From: Loigolactobacillus zhaoyuanensis
GTDB taxonomy: Bacteria > Bacillota > Bacilli > Lactobacillales > Lactobacillaceae
Direction of reading: 5' to 3'
Length of the DNA stretch: 34,388 nt
Assembly (NCBI RefSeq): GCF_003946385.1
Contig: NZ_RHOE01000025.1
Span: 1-34,388, forward strand
Shown here: in pieces, positions 25,533 through 33,752 of the stretch
Layout: each line of letters starts with the position of its first letter
Numbering within the stretch: position 1 is the stretch's first letter
Notes under the pieces: generated by a model
Seen by the model: only the letters and a program-made list of their open reading frames with translations
Told to the model about the DNA's origin: nothing
The model's database searches: none
Program-made: the position numbers and the translations under genes

Positions 25533-26633
25533 ATGGGCAAATACTTACGGCGCTGGTGGGGGCCACTGGTTATATTCGTTGGTGGCTTACTATTAGTGAT
25601 CGGTACGCGGTACGCCGCGCCGCTTTACAGCCAGCCGGTGATGCAGGTGATCGCCAGTCGTGTTACCCAAACTAGCAAAACCCAGGATGAATTCAATAAC
25701 CGCGATCATCAGTATACCCAGCAATTAACTGGCCGTATGCTAAATGGTAGCCGGCGTGGGCACAGCGTTCAGGTGAAAAATAGTTATACGACTTCTGGAG
25801 CTTTTGACCAAAAATATCGGGTCGGCGATCAAGTTTTTATCAGCATGACCAAGCAGACGATTTTGATCAAGGGCCTGAAACGCGATACGGTGCTGGTCAC
25901 CTTACTGTGGCTGGCCGTATTCTTGCTAGTTTTGCTGCTCCATCGGGCTGGGTTAATGGCGTTACTTAGCGTGGCGCTGAACCTAGTCGTATTTTTCCTA
26001 GCGATCGAATTAAATATGGCCCGCCGCAGTGACGGCTTTTTATGGCTATTTGGTGGGTTGGCGTTAGTGTTTGCGTTGTTGACGTTATGGCTGATTTTAG
26101 GACCAACCAAACAAATGGTGATCACCTTTGTCGCTACTATCAGTGGAACTGCGCTGTCGCTGGGATTAAGCGCGCTTGTGTTGGCGCTGACCCAACATAA
26201 AGGCATCTATTACGAAACCATGGCTTACGTCACCCAAGTTGCGCCGCAGCCATTGTTTCTAGCCGCAACCTTGCTGGGCTCGCTAGGCGCAGTCATGGAC
26301 GAATCCACCGATATCGTGGCCACCCTGTTTGAACTAAAAACGGATAAACCGAGCATTAGCGCACACGAATTGTTCCAAGCCGGCCGCCAAGTAGGCACCA
26401 CGATTATGGGCCCGCTGATCAACGTGCTACTACTGATCTTCATTGCTGAAACCTTTCCGATCGCCTTACTATTACTGAAAAATGGCAACAGCTGGGGCTA
26501 CACTTTCTCGATGACGATGTCCTTAGGCATGGCGCAAAGCTTGATCAGCGGTATTGGTATTGTGCTCGCAATTCCAGTGGTCAGCTTTCTGGCTAGTCGG
26601 TTATTGGTGACGAAGGCAGGTGCAGTCGAATGA
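25533..26633 (+). CDS. YibE/F-family membrane protein (first of pair)
   Basis: A 366-residue protein. One N-terminal transmembrane helix (about 10-28) is followed by an outside domain (about 30-115) and then about seven hydrophobic segments. GSLGAVMDESTDIVATLFEL and FQAGRQVGTTIMGPLINVLLL are the conserved blocks of the YibE/F family, a group of membrane proteins without an established function. The gene overlaps the next one by 4 bp (ATGA), and the next encodes a shorter member of the same family. Such split pairs are usual in lactobacilli. The start ATG at 25533 has AGAGATGA just upstream. Confidence 0.88.
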   Translation: MGKYLRRWWGPLVIFVGGLLLVIGTRYAAPLYSQPVMQVIASRVTQTSKTQDEFNNRDHQYTQQLTGRMLNGSRRGHSVQVKNSYTTSGAFDQKYRVGDQVFISMTKQTILIKGLKRDTVLVTLLWLAVFLLVLLLHRAGLMALLSVALNLVVFFLAIELNMARRSDGFLWLFGGLALVFALLTLWLILGPTKQMVITFVATISGTALSLGLSALVLALTQHKGIYYETMAYVTQVAPQPLFLAATLLGSLGAVMDESTDIVATLFELKTDKPSISAHELFQAGRQVGTTIMGPLINVLLLIFIAETFPIALLLLKNGNSWGYTFSMTMSLGMAQSLISGIGIVLAIPVVSFLASRLLVTKAGAVE

Positions 26634-27394
26634 GTACGATCATGGCCTTAAGTTTGGTATTATTAGCCGTAATGATATTGGTCGGCGGCCGCAAAGGTGC
26701 GATGGCCTTTTTAAGCATTTGGCTGAATTTTGGTTGTTTATTTCTGGCAATTGTTCTGGTATCCTTACATTTTTCGCCGATCATGGTGACACTGATACTC
26801 GGGATACTAATGTTGGCGTTGACTATTTTTGTCGGTCAAGATGACTTACGCACTACGCAAACGGCGTTCTTCGCTGCAGTTTTAGTGTTGTTGATTTTGT
26901 TGGCGCTGATCGTCCCGATCGAACATTGGGCGGCAGTGCAGGGGTTTGGCATGGAAGATAGTGATGAGCTGGAAGGGATGTCGCTGTTAGTCGGCATTAA
27001 TTTTGTGCAAATTTCGATCGCAACGGCAGTTTTAAGTACGCTAGGTGCGATCGCTGAAGCGGCAATGGCGATCGCTGCTGGTTTAAGCGAGTTGATCGAG
27101 CAACATCCGACCATCAGTAGGCGCGCTTTATTTAAATCAGGTCTGCACGTTGGTCAGCAAATTATTGGCACAACGTTCAATACTTTGTTTTTCGGATTTT
27201 TTGGTGGCTTACTCGGCTTATTCATCTGGTTTGCCGATCTGAATTACACTTGGGGCGAACTGCTCAATAATAAAGTGCTGGACGCAGAAATTATTCTGGT
27301 GCTGCTAGCGCTGATCAGTGTGATCCTAACGGTGCCCATGACGACCTGGGTGATGGCACAACGGCTGCAAATTTCGCGAAAAAAGCAGTCGTAG
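26630..27394 (+). CDS. YibE/F-family membrane protein (second of pair)
   Basis: A 254-residue protein with about seven hydrophobic segments. STLGAIAEAAMAIAAGLSEL and LFKSGLHVGQQIIGTTFNTL align with GSLGAVMDESTDI and LFQAGRQVGTTIMGPLINV of its neighbour, showing that the two are paralogues; this one lacks the N-terminal helix and outside domain. The overlapping ATGA start implies coupled translation and probably a joint complex. The acidic pair in MDES of the first protein is replaced by AEAA here, so the halves are not equivalent. Confidence 0.88.
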   Translation: MSTIMALSLVLLAVMILVGGRKGAMAFLSIWLNFGCLFLAIVLVSLHFSPIMVTLILGILMLALTIFVGQDDLRTTQTAFFAAVLVLLILLALIVPIEHWAAVQGFGMEDSDELEGMSLLVGINFVQISIATAVLSTLGAIAEAAMAIAAGLSELIEQHPTISRRALFKSGLHVGQQIIGTTFNTLFFGFFGGLLGLFIWFADLNYTWGELLNNKVLDAEIILVLLALISVILTVPMTTWVMAQRLQISRKKQS

Positions 27395-27449
27395 TATGCT
27401 ATTCTATTTAGAGAATAAAAAAAGTTGATCATAAAAGGAGGTTACCAGA

Positions 27450-28007
27450 ATGCCACGTTGGTTTTTCGCAGTTACATTACTACTGGTAACTGGATTATTA
27501 AGCGGCTGCGGCCAAGATGAAGTGCGTAAAGAAAAGGCGGCATTGGCGTCATCTTCAGCGCGCTTAGAAAGTCGTTCCAGCGCGCTTGATGAGCGTGAAA
27601 GCTCATTAGATCAAGCCCGCGATGACTCTGAGTCAGAATCGATCGCGGAATCAGAATCACGCGAAGTAACGGAGTCAGAATCACAAGATAAGTTAGATAA
27701 ACAGGCTGAATCAATGAGTAGCCAAGCCGAATCGGTAAGTGCAGCGGCGACTTCGATCAGTGAGAACCAAATTAATTCACCTGTCCAAGCCGTCGATTGG
27801 GTCAAGCAACAGCGCGGCGAAACCGACGACCAAGGTAAAATCAGTTGGCAGGCTGGCGCTACTGGTGAAAAAGATGGCCAGCACTATTTTGCTGTCCAAG
27901 GTCAGCGCGATGATCATAAAAACGACGGCGCATTAGATTTGTTAGTGCTAGGGTCTGGCGAGATCGTCACTCGCGATTCAGATGCAGGCCAAGCGCTAGT
28001 GAAGTAG
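27450..28007 (+). CDS. Secreted lipoprotein, Ser/Glu-rich
   Basis: A 185-residue protein with a lipoprotein signal peptide: basic MPRW, a hydrophobic core, and the lipobox LLSGC with Cys at 20. Residues 25-105 are a charged, Ser-rich, heptad-like region (many S-E-S-x repeats, probably a coiled coil or spacer). It is followed by a small domain of about 75 residues (SPVQAVDWVKQQRGE, HYFAVQGQRDD, ALDLLVLGSGEIV). I do not recognise that domain; proteins of this build in lactobacilli are cell-surface lipoproteins of unknown role. The start ATG at 27450 follows AAGGAGG by about 8 nt. Probably in one unit with the genes around it. Confidence 0.8.
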   Translation: MPRWFFAVTLLLVTGLLSGCGQDEVRKEKAALASSSARLESRSSALDERESSLDQARDDSESESIAESESREVTESESQDKLDKQAESMSSQAESVSAAATSISENQINSPVQAVDWVKQQRGETDDQGKISWQAGATGEKDGQHYFAVQGQRDDHKNDGALDLLVLGSGEIVTRDSDAGQALVK

Positions 28008-28047
28008 TGCCATTAAATTGGTAAATGCGGGGTAGGGGGCGGAGCAG

Positions 28048-29100
28048 ATGGATCCAACATTTTGGCTTGCTGGTGGCTTAACGCTACTGTTATTGCTGGT
28101 TTTCTGGGTTAATTATGCCCATGAGCGGCGCCGTTTAAGTAACGGTATCTGGCTCAATGTTTTTGTGCTGGTGGCAGTGATCTGGTTGCTGATCGCAGCC
28201 TTTGTCAGTGGCCAGATCTGGCTACTGTTCCCCGTGCTACTATTAGGTGCCAGCTTTTTCGTGGCGGTGGTGCTGGGAATTTACGGGTTGATTATTTTCC
28301 TATTCTATAACGCCCGCCAAGTTTGGCGGCGGGAAAGCCACTCGTTAGCCAATTTGCTTGGGTTGCTTTTGGCATTAGCACTTAGTAGCTATGTGGTTTG
28401 GCAGGCGCTGGTGCTGCAAGGCGTGATTCCGTCGCCGTTGGTTTTATTGTTGAGTTTTGTGCCGAATTTATTGGTCTATGTGCTGTTAAATGTTTGGAAT
28501 TATTTGACGATCTCACTGGTCTATCAGCTGAATCGGCCGCGCTATCGGCAACAAGCAATCGTTGTGCTAGGCGCAGGCTTGATCGATGGCGAGCGCGTTT
28601 CCGGTTTGTTGGCTGGGCGCATCAAGCGTGCGGTAGCTTTCTACCAGCAGCAACAGGGCAAAGGTGGCCCCGCAGCGTTATTGGTATTTAGTGGCGGGCA
28701 AGGCGCGGATGAAAAGTTGCCGGAAGCAGTCGCGATGCAACGTTATGCGGTGACCGAACTGGGTGTGCCGTTGGCGGATACAGCGGTGGAGACACGTTCG
28801 GTCAATACGCTGGAAAATATGCGCTATTCGGCGCAACTGATCGAGCAGCGTTACGGCAGTACTTATCGGGCAATTTTTGTTTCTAATGGCTATCATATTT
28901 TTCGGGCTGGTTTAGTAGCGCGCCAAGCTGGTTTTCGCGCTAATGGTATTGGGGCGCGGACGGCCCATTACTTTTTACCAACGGCATTTTTACGTGAATT
29001 TGTCGCTATTATGGTGCTGCATAAGCGTCTGCATTTGGCGGTGGCCGCTATTTTAGTGCTTATCGCAGTGCTCCAAGCAGGGGTACGTTTATTTTCATGA
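28048..29100 (+). CDS. YdcF-family (DUF218) protein with membrane anchor
   Basis: A 350-residue protein. About five N-terminal hydrophobic segments (1-165) precede a DUF218/SanA/ElyC-like domain: IVVLGAGLIDGERVSGLLAGRI, LLVFSGGQGADEKLPEAVAM, ETRSVNTLENMRYSAQL and FVSNGYHIFRA. A final hydrophobic helix (about 325-345) closes the chain. Members of this family are linked to cell-envelope and lipid-carrier functions, but their reaction is not settled. The start ATG at 28048 follows GGGGGCGGAG. The last bases overlap an ATG of the next frame. Confidence 0.88.
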   Translation: MDPTFWLAGGLTLLLLLVFWVNYAHERRRLSNGIWLNVFVLVAVIWLLIAAFVSGQIWLLFPVLLLGASFFVAVVLGIYGLIIFLFYNARQVWRRESHSLANLLGLLLALALSSYVVWQALVLQGVIPSPLVLLLSFVPNLLVYVLLNVWNYLTISLVYQLNRPRYRQQAIVVLGAGLIDGERVSGLLAGRIKRAVAFYQQQQGKGGPAALLVFSGGQGADEKLPEAVAMQRYAVTELGVPLADTAVETRSVNTLENMRYSAQLIEQRYGSTYRAIFVSNGYHIFRAGLVARQAGFRANGIGARTAHYFLPTAFLREFVAIMVLHKRLHLAVAAILVLIAVLQAGVRLFS

Positions 29101-29114
29101 GAGAAGGATTTAGT

Positions 29115-29489
29115 TTGGCAAAACAAGAACGCTATTATCAACCGCAGGACAGCAAGGACGCCATGCGTTATGTAGAGAAGTTATTTAATCAATATAAGGA
29201 TGCGCTGCTGACTGACGAGTTGCTGCAATATAATCAAAAACTGATCACGTATTTAACCGTCAGTGTGGTCAACGAAGCTCAGCAAGAAGGCCAACCGGAG
29301 CGCGCTAAAACGGCGCAGGCCATGGCGACGGCAATGTCGGAATGGGTGCGTATTAAAGCGTTGGGCAAACCTTTTCGCGGTGAGATGCGCCACTTTCAAA
29401 TCGTTGATCCGCGGCAACATATTCACGTTAAAAGTCGCCACGCTAAGGGTCACAAGCGGCAACCAACCATGCGTAAAATGATGCGTTAA
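29115..29489 (+). CDS. Small basic protein of unknown function
   Basis: A 124-residue soluble protein that I do not recognise. It is helical in outline (DAMRYVEKLFNQYKDALLTDELLQ, AQAMATAMSEWVRIKAL) with a very basic tail from about 95 on (HVKSRHAKGHKRQPTMRKMMR), which may bind nucleic acid or membrane. The start TTG at 29115 is preferred because GAAGGA lies 6 nt upstream. The in-frame ATG at 29097, overlapping the YdcF-type stop, has no ribosome binding site. Its stop TAA shares the TTAA with the stop of the convergent gene, and no terminator is seen between them. Confidence 0.6.
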   Translation: MAKQERYYQPQDSKDAMRYVEKLFNQYKDALLTDELLQYNQKLITYLTVSVVNEAQQEGQPERAKTAQAMATAMSEWVRIKALGKPFRGEMRHFQIVDPRQHIHVKSRHAKGHKRQPTMRKMMR

Positions 29490-29875
29490 CTGATTTGGCG
29501 TTGCAAGGCACTGCGCACCGTTTTGACATCACGTTCGGACGGTGAAAAGCCGGCGCGAATGTAAGCTAGCAGCATGTCACGGGCCTGGTCATAGCGAGCT
29601 TGATCGGCGAAAGCTACGTCCATGATTGTTAAATGATCGAGGTCAGTGCGCAATAAAACCGTATGCTGCAGTTCTAATTTTAAAAGCTCGTCTAGTGTTT
29701 GCGCCGTCGATTGTTCGATCGTGGTGGCCAACGCTTTGAGTAAGTAAATTGGCAGTTGATCTAGTGGACCGCGGCAGAGATTTTCCACCGCCGCCAATTC
29801 AAGGTGGCCGCTGCGGGCGACGTCCGCTAACGAAATATGATTCTCTAATAAATAAGTATGCATAATCGGATTCAT
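29486..29875 (-). CDS. Small protein, possible helix-turn-helix regulator
   Basis: A 129-residue protein. Its N-terminal 55 residues (MHTYLLENHISLADVARSGHLELAAVENLCRG and on to YLLKALATTIEQ) follow the Xre-type pattern of helix, ISLADVARSG turn and recognition-like helix, though no close family is recognised. The C-terminal half is helical. The start ATG at 29875 follows GGGAAGG by about 10 nt. The promoter region carries two related dyads, as expected for an autoregulated or tightly repressed gene. Function is inferred only from these features. Confidence 0.6.
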   Translation of the reverse strand: MNPIMHTYLLENHISLADVARSGHLELAAVENLCRGPLDQLPIYLLKALATTIEQSTAQTLDELLKLELQHTVLLRTDLDHLTIMDVAFADQARYDQARDMLLAYIRAGFSPSERDVKTVRSALQRQIS

Positions 29876-29913
29876 TAATAGACGACCTTCCCGCGATAAA
29901 TTAAATTTTGCTG

Positions 29914-29989
29914 AATGTAGATCCTACATTACGGCTAGCTGAGCGCAAGCCACGCTACTATCATAATGTAATTGCTTACATTATGTCAA
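29914..29989 (-). promoter_or_regulatory. Promoter covered by a 24-bp dyad operator, with a second dyad downstream
   Basis: On the minus strand TTGACA (29989-29984) and TATGAT (29965-29960) are 18 bp apart. The perfect dyad CATAATGTAA-N4-TTACATTATG (29962-29985) fills the spacer. A second, shorter dyad AATGTAG-N3-CTACATT lies at 29914-29930, downstream of the start point. Both share AATGTA and TACATT half-sites. A repressor bound here would block the gene at 29486-29875. Confidence 0.7.
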
Positions 29990-30085
29990 ACTTATCGACT
30001 TATAGCAACTATCAGTTATCATAATTAGGCTAAAAGTTGTAACAGCGTTTACTTTAGTGATTCTTAAGCCTTTAGCAAATAAAAA

Positions 30086-30117
30086 TTCACACTTTCTTCA
30101 CATTTATTGATTATGAT
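30086..30117 (+). promoter_or_regulatory. Direct-repeat activator site and -10 box of the candidate small RNA
   Basis: TTCACA occurs at 30086-30091 and 30097-30102, an 11-bp repeat period as used by OmpR-family regulators. TATGAT at 30112-30117 is a likely -10 box; no TTGACA is present, which fits an activator-dependent promoter. Confidence 0.5.
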
Positions 30118-30123
30118 AGTGTC

Positions 30124-30318
30124 ATATCAATAAGGAACCCACCTTATTGGTATTCCCAAACAACCTAACAACCCTAACAGTTTTAAGTGCAAACTTGAAG
30201 CTAACATTTTTTCATTTTACTCCTCCAAAGTAAAAGAAAAGTAGTCGTGACCTCCCAATCACGGCTACACCCTTACTCCTTTTTAGCCCGTCATGACTAT
30301 ATGTTATGGCGGGTTTTT
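30124..30318 (+). ncRNA. Candidate small regulatory RNA with C-rich loops
   Basis: A gene-free stretch of about 195 nt with three hairpins and a terminator. Hairpin 1: CAATAAGG (30128-30135) with CCTTATTG, loop AACCCA. Hairpin 2: TTTTACT (30215-30221) with AGTAAAA, loop CCTCCAA. Hairpin 3: GTAGTCGTGA (30241-30250) with TCACGGCTAC, loop CCTCCCAA. The terminator is CCCGTCAT (30287-30294) with ATGGCGGG plus TTTTT. CCUCC in two loops is complementary to the GGAGG ribosome binding sites of this genome, the logic of C-rich-loop small RNAs such as RsaE and LhrC. The start point is inferred from the -10 box; no expression is shown. Confidence 0.55.
30286..30318 (+). terminator. Terminator of the candidate small RNA
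   Basis: CCCGTCATGAC (30287-30297) pairs with GTTATGGCGGG (30303-30313), with two G-U pairs and loop TATAT, followed by TTTTT. Confidence 0.85.
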
Positions 30319-30427
30319 ATGTGTTTTTGGTAAAGCAATGTTTCACGGGGAACAATATAGTTGCGGCCTTTTTTTGCGGTAGAGGGCTGAGACGGCCGGC
30401 GAGAACAGCCGCCAAGCGGAATCTTAA

Positions 30428-30456
30428 TTGCAATCGCTTTTTGTGACCCATATAAT
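30428..30456 (+). promoter_or_regulatory. Promoter of the ABC transporter genes
   Basis: TTGCAA (30428-30433) and TATAAT (30451-30456) are 17 bp apart, 30 bp before the chosen ATPase start. The stretch 30319-30427 before it holds no gene. Confidence 0.75.
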
Positions 30457-30486
30457 AACAATAATACAGCAATCATGGAGGCAATT

Positions 30487-31188
30487 ATGGCGTATATAGA
30501 AGTGAAGCACGAATCCAAACGTTATCAGATGGGTGAGACCGAAATTGTGGCCAATCATGATCTGACCTTTGATATCAAGCAAGGCGAACTGACGATCATT
30601 CTGGGGCCTAGTGGTGCGGGGAAATCAACGGTTTTAAATATTCTTGGCGGGATGGACACGCCAACTGAAGGCGAGATCATCATTGATGGCGTCGATATTG
30701 CCCAGTTTACGGAAAAACAATTAACGGCGTACCGGCGGACGGACGTTGGCTTTGTCTTTCAATTTTATAATTTGATTCCTAACTTGACGGCACTGGAAAA
30801 TGTGGAGCTGGCAAGCGCGGTGGCTCCTGACGCCTTGGATCCAGCAGAAACGCTACAGGAAGTCGGACTTGGTGCGCGGTTAGCGAATTTTCCGGCACAG
30901 CTATCCGGTGGTGAACAGCAGCGGGTGGCGATCGCGCGAGCATTAGCCAAGAATCCTAAGTTGTTATTGGCCGACGAACCCACTGGCGCGCTGGATTACA
31001 CCACCGGTAAACAAGTGTTGCAACTGCTGCAGGACGTTTGCCGTAAGCGCGGTAAAACGGTGATCATCATCACCCATAATGCGGCAATTGCGCCGATCGC
31101 TGACCGGGTGATTCGGATCAATGACGCGCGGGTACGCGATATTAGTATGAATCCACAGCCGACGCCAGTTGCGGACATTGAGTGGTGA
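30487..31188 (+). CDS. ABC transporter ATP-binding protein, MacB/LolD type
   Basis: A 233-residue ATPase with all motifs: Walker [10 protein letters not shown] (about 37-45), Q-loop FVFQFYNL, signature [15 protein letters not shown], Walker B LLLADEPT and the H-loop TH. It belongs to the group that powers FtsX-like permeases, exporting or extracting substrates at the outer leaflet (antimicrobial peptides, lipids) rather than classical uptake. The start ATG at 30487 follows GGAGG by 5 nt; the ATG at 30475 overlaps this box. The permease gene begins 5 bp after the stop, so the two form one operon. Confidence 0.93.
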   Translation: MAYIEVKHESKRYQMGETEIVANHDLTFDIKQGELTIILGPSGAGKSTVLNILGGMDTPTEGEIIIDGVDIAQFTEKQLTAYRRTDVGFVFQFYNLIPNLTALENVELASAVAPDALDPAETLQEVGLGARLANFPAQLSGGEQQRVAIARALAKNPKLLLADEPTGALDYTTGKQVLQLLQDVCRKRGKTVIIITHNAAIAPIADRVIRINDARVRDISMNPQPTPVADIEW

Positions 31189-31193
31189 TTTAA

Positions 31194-33737
31194 ATGAAAA
31201 CTAATTTGAATAAAACCTTGTGGCGGTCGGTTAAGCAAGCTAAAGGGCGCTTTATTGCGATCGTCATGATCATTATGCTGGGTGTGCTGTTATTTGTTGG
31301 GATCAAGGCGGTCAGTCCTGATCTCTATGGCAGCGCTGATAGCTACATTAGCCAGCAAAAGCTTAGTGATTTACGTGTCGTTTCCACGGCGGGCCTGACC
31401 CAAGCTGACGTTAAGCGCGTTGAAAAAGTTAGCGGCGCGCAAGTGCAGTCGGAAAAGTCAGTCTACATTTTGGACCAAAAGCGCAGCGACGTGGCGCAAC
31501 TTTTTGCGTATCGTAAAGCTGATAGCCAAAATAAGTTAAAACTGAAAAGCGGCCATTTACCGCGGCACAATGATGAAATTGTGTTGGACCAGCTGGCTAA
31601 GAGTAAAGGCTATCAACTCGGCGATACTTATCGGGTGAAAAATAATGGCCTGAAAACACAGACTTATCGGATCGTCGGTTTTGTGACTTCACCGTTATTT
31701 GTTGATGATGAAGAGCGGGGCGCCGCTAATATTGGTGACGGCAGCGTGGCTTATTTTGCTTACTTACCGGCAACTAATTTCAAAACCAGTGTCTACACGG
31801 CGTTGTCAGTCCGTTTTCCTAAGTTGCAAGCGCAGAGCAGCTTTAGTGGCGACTATAAGCAACAGGTGCAACACAAATTAAGCGCAGTGAAAAAAGCCTT
31901 GCGTGGCCGGGCAACCGCGCGGCAAACTAGCTTACAACAACAGGCGACCGCGCAGATCCAGCAGCAACAACAGCAGTTGGATCAGCAAAAAGCTCAATTA
32001 ACGCAAGCTGTCGGTGCCACAGTTGCCACGCAGCAATTGGCGCCAGCACAGCAAAAGCTGACCCAAGCGCAGCAGCAAGCTGAGCAAATTCAGTGGCCGA
32101 CCTATACTTATACTAAGCGCGCTGGTAATCCTGGCTTCCAAGGCTACGGTGATATGACGACGCGGATCGCCGCGATCGCCAATGTCTTCCCGCTATTCTT
32201 CTTTTTGATCGCCGGACTGATCACTTTTACCACGATGACGCGGATGATCGAAGAGGACCGCAGCCAGATCGGCACGTTAAAGGCGTTGGGCTATACTAAG
32301 CGGGAAATTGCGCGTAACTACCTATTATATGGTGTCGCCGCTGCAACGTTAGGCACGGTGCTTGGGGTGGTGATCGGCGCTAATACGCTACCGCTGATCG
32401 TGTTCAAAGCGATGACGCAGTACGTTTATACTGCGGTGGTACTAGATTATCCGCTAAATGCGATTTTGCTGGCGGTATTATTCAGTTTCTTTGTGACGCT
32501 GGGTGCCGTGTCGATCGTACTGACCAAGGAGCTGGCGGAGAAACCTGCAGCGTTGATGTTGCCGAAAGCACCAAAAGCCGGTAAACGTATCTTGCTGGAG
32601 CGGGTCGGCTTTATTTGGCGGCGCTTAAGTTTTAATCAAAAAGTCAGCTACCGCAATCTGTTTCGATTCAAGGCGCGGATGTGGATGGCGATCATTGGTA
32701 TTGCCGGTGGTACCGGCTTGATCTTAACTGGTTTCGGGATTCGCGATTCGATCAGTCAGTCGGGGATCGATCAGTTCCAGCAGGTCATGCATTATCAGGC
32801 GGTGGTCAGTCTCGAGGACAACGCTAAAAACGTAACGACCACGTTAGCGCAAAATCCGCGCTATCAACAGTCACTAGGGCTATATACGGATGTGGTCAGC
32901 GTTAGTACCAGCGGCGAAAAAGTCAGTCAAGTGAGCTTGGATGCCACTGATCAAACGCAGCAGTTCAAAAAATACGTGAGCTTGACCACGAAGATGCCGC
33001 AAACTGGCATTGTGCTTAGTCAAAAATTGGCTAAACTGCTGGATGTGCGCGCGGGGGATACAGTGACGGTGACCAATTCGGATAATCAGACGGCGCGGGT
33101 CAAAGTTCGGGGCGTGACCGCCAATTATGCCGGCCATTTCATCTATATGAATAAAACGACGCTGAATCGTTTGTTTGCCGATCGGTATCAGGTCAACACG
33201 CGCTTGGTAAAAACGCAAAAGCAAACTGCTGCCCAAGAGAACGCCTACGCGAAGAAACTGTTGGCCAGCGATAAAGTCGTCCATACCGAGTTTATTTCCA
33301 AGCAGAAAAAGGCCATTGACCAACAAGCCGCTAAATTAAATCCGATCGTGTGGATCTTCATTTTCCTATCGGGCTTGTTGTCATTTGTGGTGTTGTATAA
33401 TTTGACCAACATCAATGTTTCTGAGCGGATCCGCGAGTTGGCGACGATCAAGGTGCTGGGTTTCTTCGATGGCGAGGTGACCAATTATATTGTGCGGGAA
33501 AATGTGGTGCTGACGTTGTTTGGCATTGTGGTCGGCTATGGGCTAGGCAATCTGCTGACGGCCTTTATTCTGCGCCAGGCCGCCACTAGTACGGTGATTT
33601 TCCCGCTGACTATTGGTTGGAGCGGGTACGTGATCGCCGCCGTGATGACGATCGTCTTTACGGTGATCGTGATGGGGGTCACCCATTTCCGGTTGAAGCG
33701 CGTTGATATGATCAGCGCGTTGGCCGCTAAGGAGTAA
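31194..33737 (+). CDS. FtsX-like ABC transporter permease
   Basis: An 847-residue permease. One helix near 20-38 is followed by a large outside domain (about 40-320) with a Gln-rich coiled coil (about 240-300, QIQQQQQQLDQQKAQL). Then come an FtsX block of three helices (about 325-445), a second half starting at about 490 with another helix and outside domain, and a final FtsX block (about 715-845). The motif TLKALGYTKREIARNYLLYG and its later counterpart TIKVLGFFDGEVTNYIV mark the two FtsX halves. Its substrate is unknown; such proteins often act in peptide resistance or envelope maintenance. The start ATG at 31194 is 5 bp after the ATPase gene. Confidence 0.9.
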   Translation: MKTNLNKTLWRSVKQAKGRFIAIVMIIMLGVLLFVGIKAVSPDLYGSADSYISQQKLSDLRVVSTAGLTQADVKRVEKVSGAQVQSEKSVYILDQKRSDVAQLFAYRKADSQNKLKLKSGHLPRHNDEIVLDQLAKSKGYQLGDTYRVKNNGLKTQTYRIVGFVTSPLFVDDEERGAANIGDGSVAYFAYLPATNFKTSVYTALSVRFPKLQAQSSFSGDYKQQVQHKLSAVKKALRGRATARQTSLQQQATAQIQQQQQQLDQQKAQLTQAVGATVATQQLAPAQQKLTQAQQQAEQIQWPTYTYTKRAGNPGFQGYGDMTTRIAAIANVFPLFFFLIAGLITFTTMTRMIEEDRSQIGTLKALGYTKREIARNYLLYGVAAATLGTVLGVVIGANTLPLIVFKAMTQYVYTAVVLDYPLNAILLAVLFSFFVTLGAVSIVLTKELAEKPAALMLPKAPKAGKRILLERVGFIWRRLSFNQKVSYRNLFRFKARMWMAIIGIAGGTGLILTGFGIRDSISQSGIDQFQQVMHYQAVVSLEDNAKNVTTTLAQNPRYQQSLGLYTDVVSVSTSGEKVSQVSLDATDQTQQFKKYVSLTTKMPQTGIVLSQKLAKLLDVRAGDTVTVTNSDNQTARVKVRGVTANYAGHFIYMNKTTLNRLFADRYQVNTRLVKTQKQTAAQENAYAKKLLASDKVVHTEFISKQKKAIDQQAAKLNPIVWIFIFLSGLLSFVVLYNLTNINVSERIRELATIKVLGFFDGEVTNYIVRENVVLTLFGIVVGYGLGNLLTAFILRQAATSTVIFPLTIGWSGYVIAAVMTIVFTVIVMGVTHFRLKRVDMISALAAKE

Positions 33738-33752
33738 ATAACTAAATAGGAT

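Noticed and set aside
27541-27700. Tandem Ser/Glu codon repeats in the lipoprotein gene as a DNA repeat
   Set aside because: The repetition follows the protein's low-complexity spacer and varies at the DNA level.
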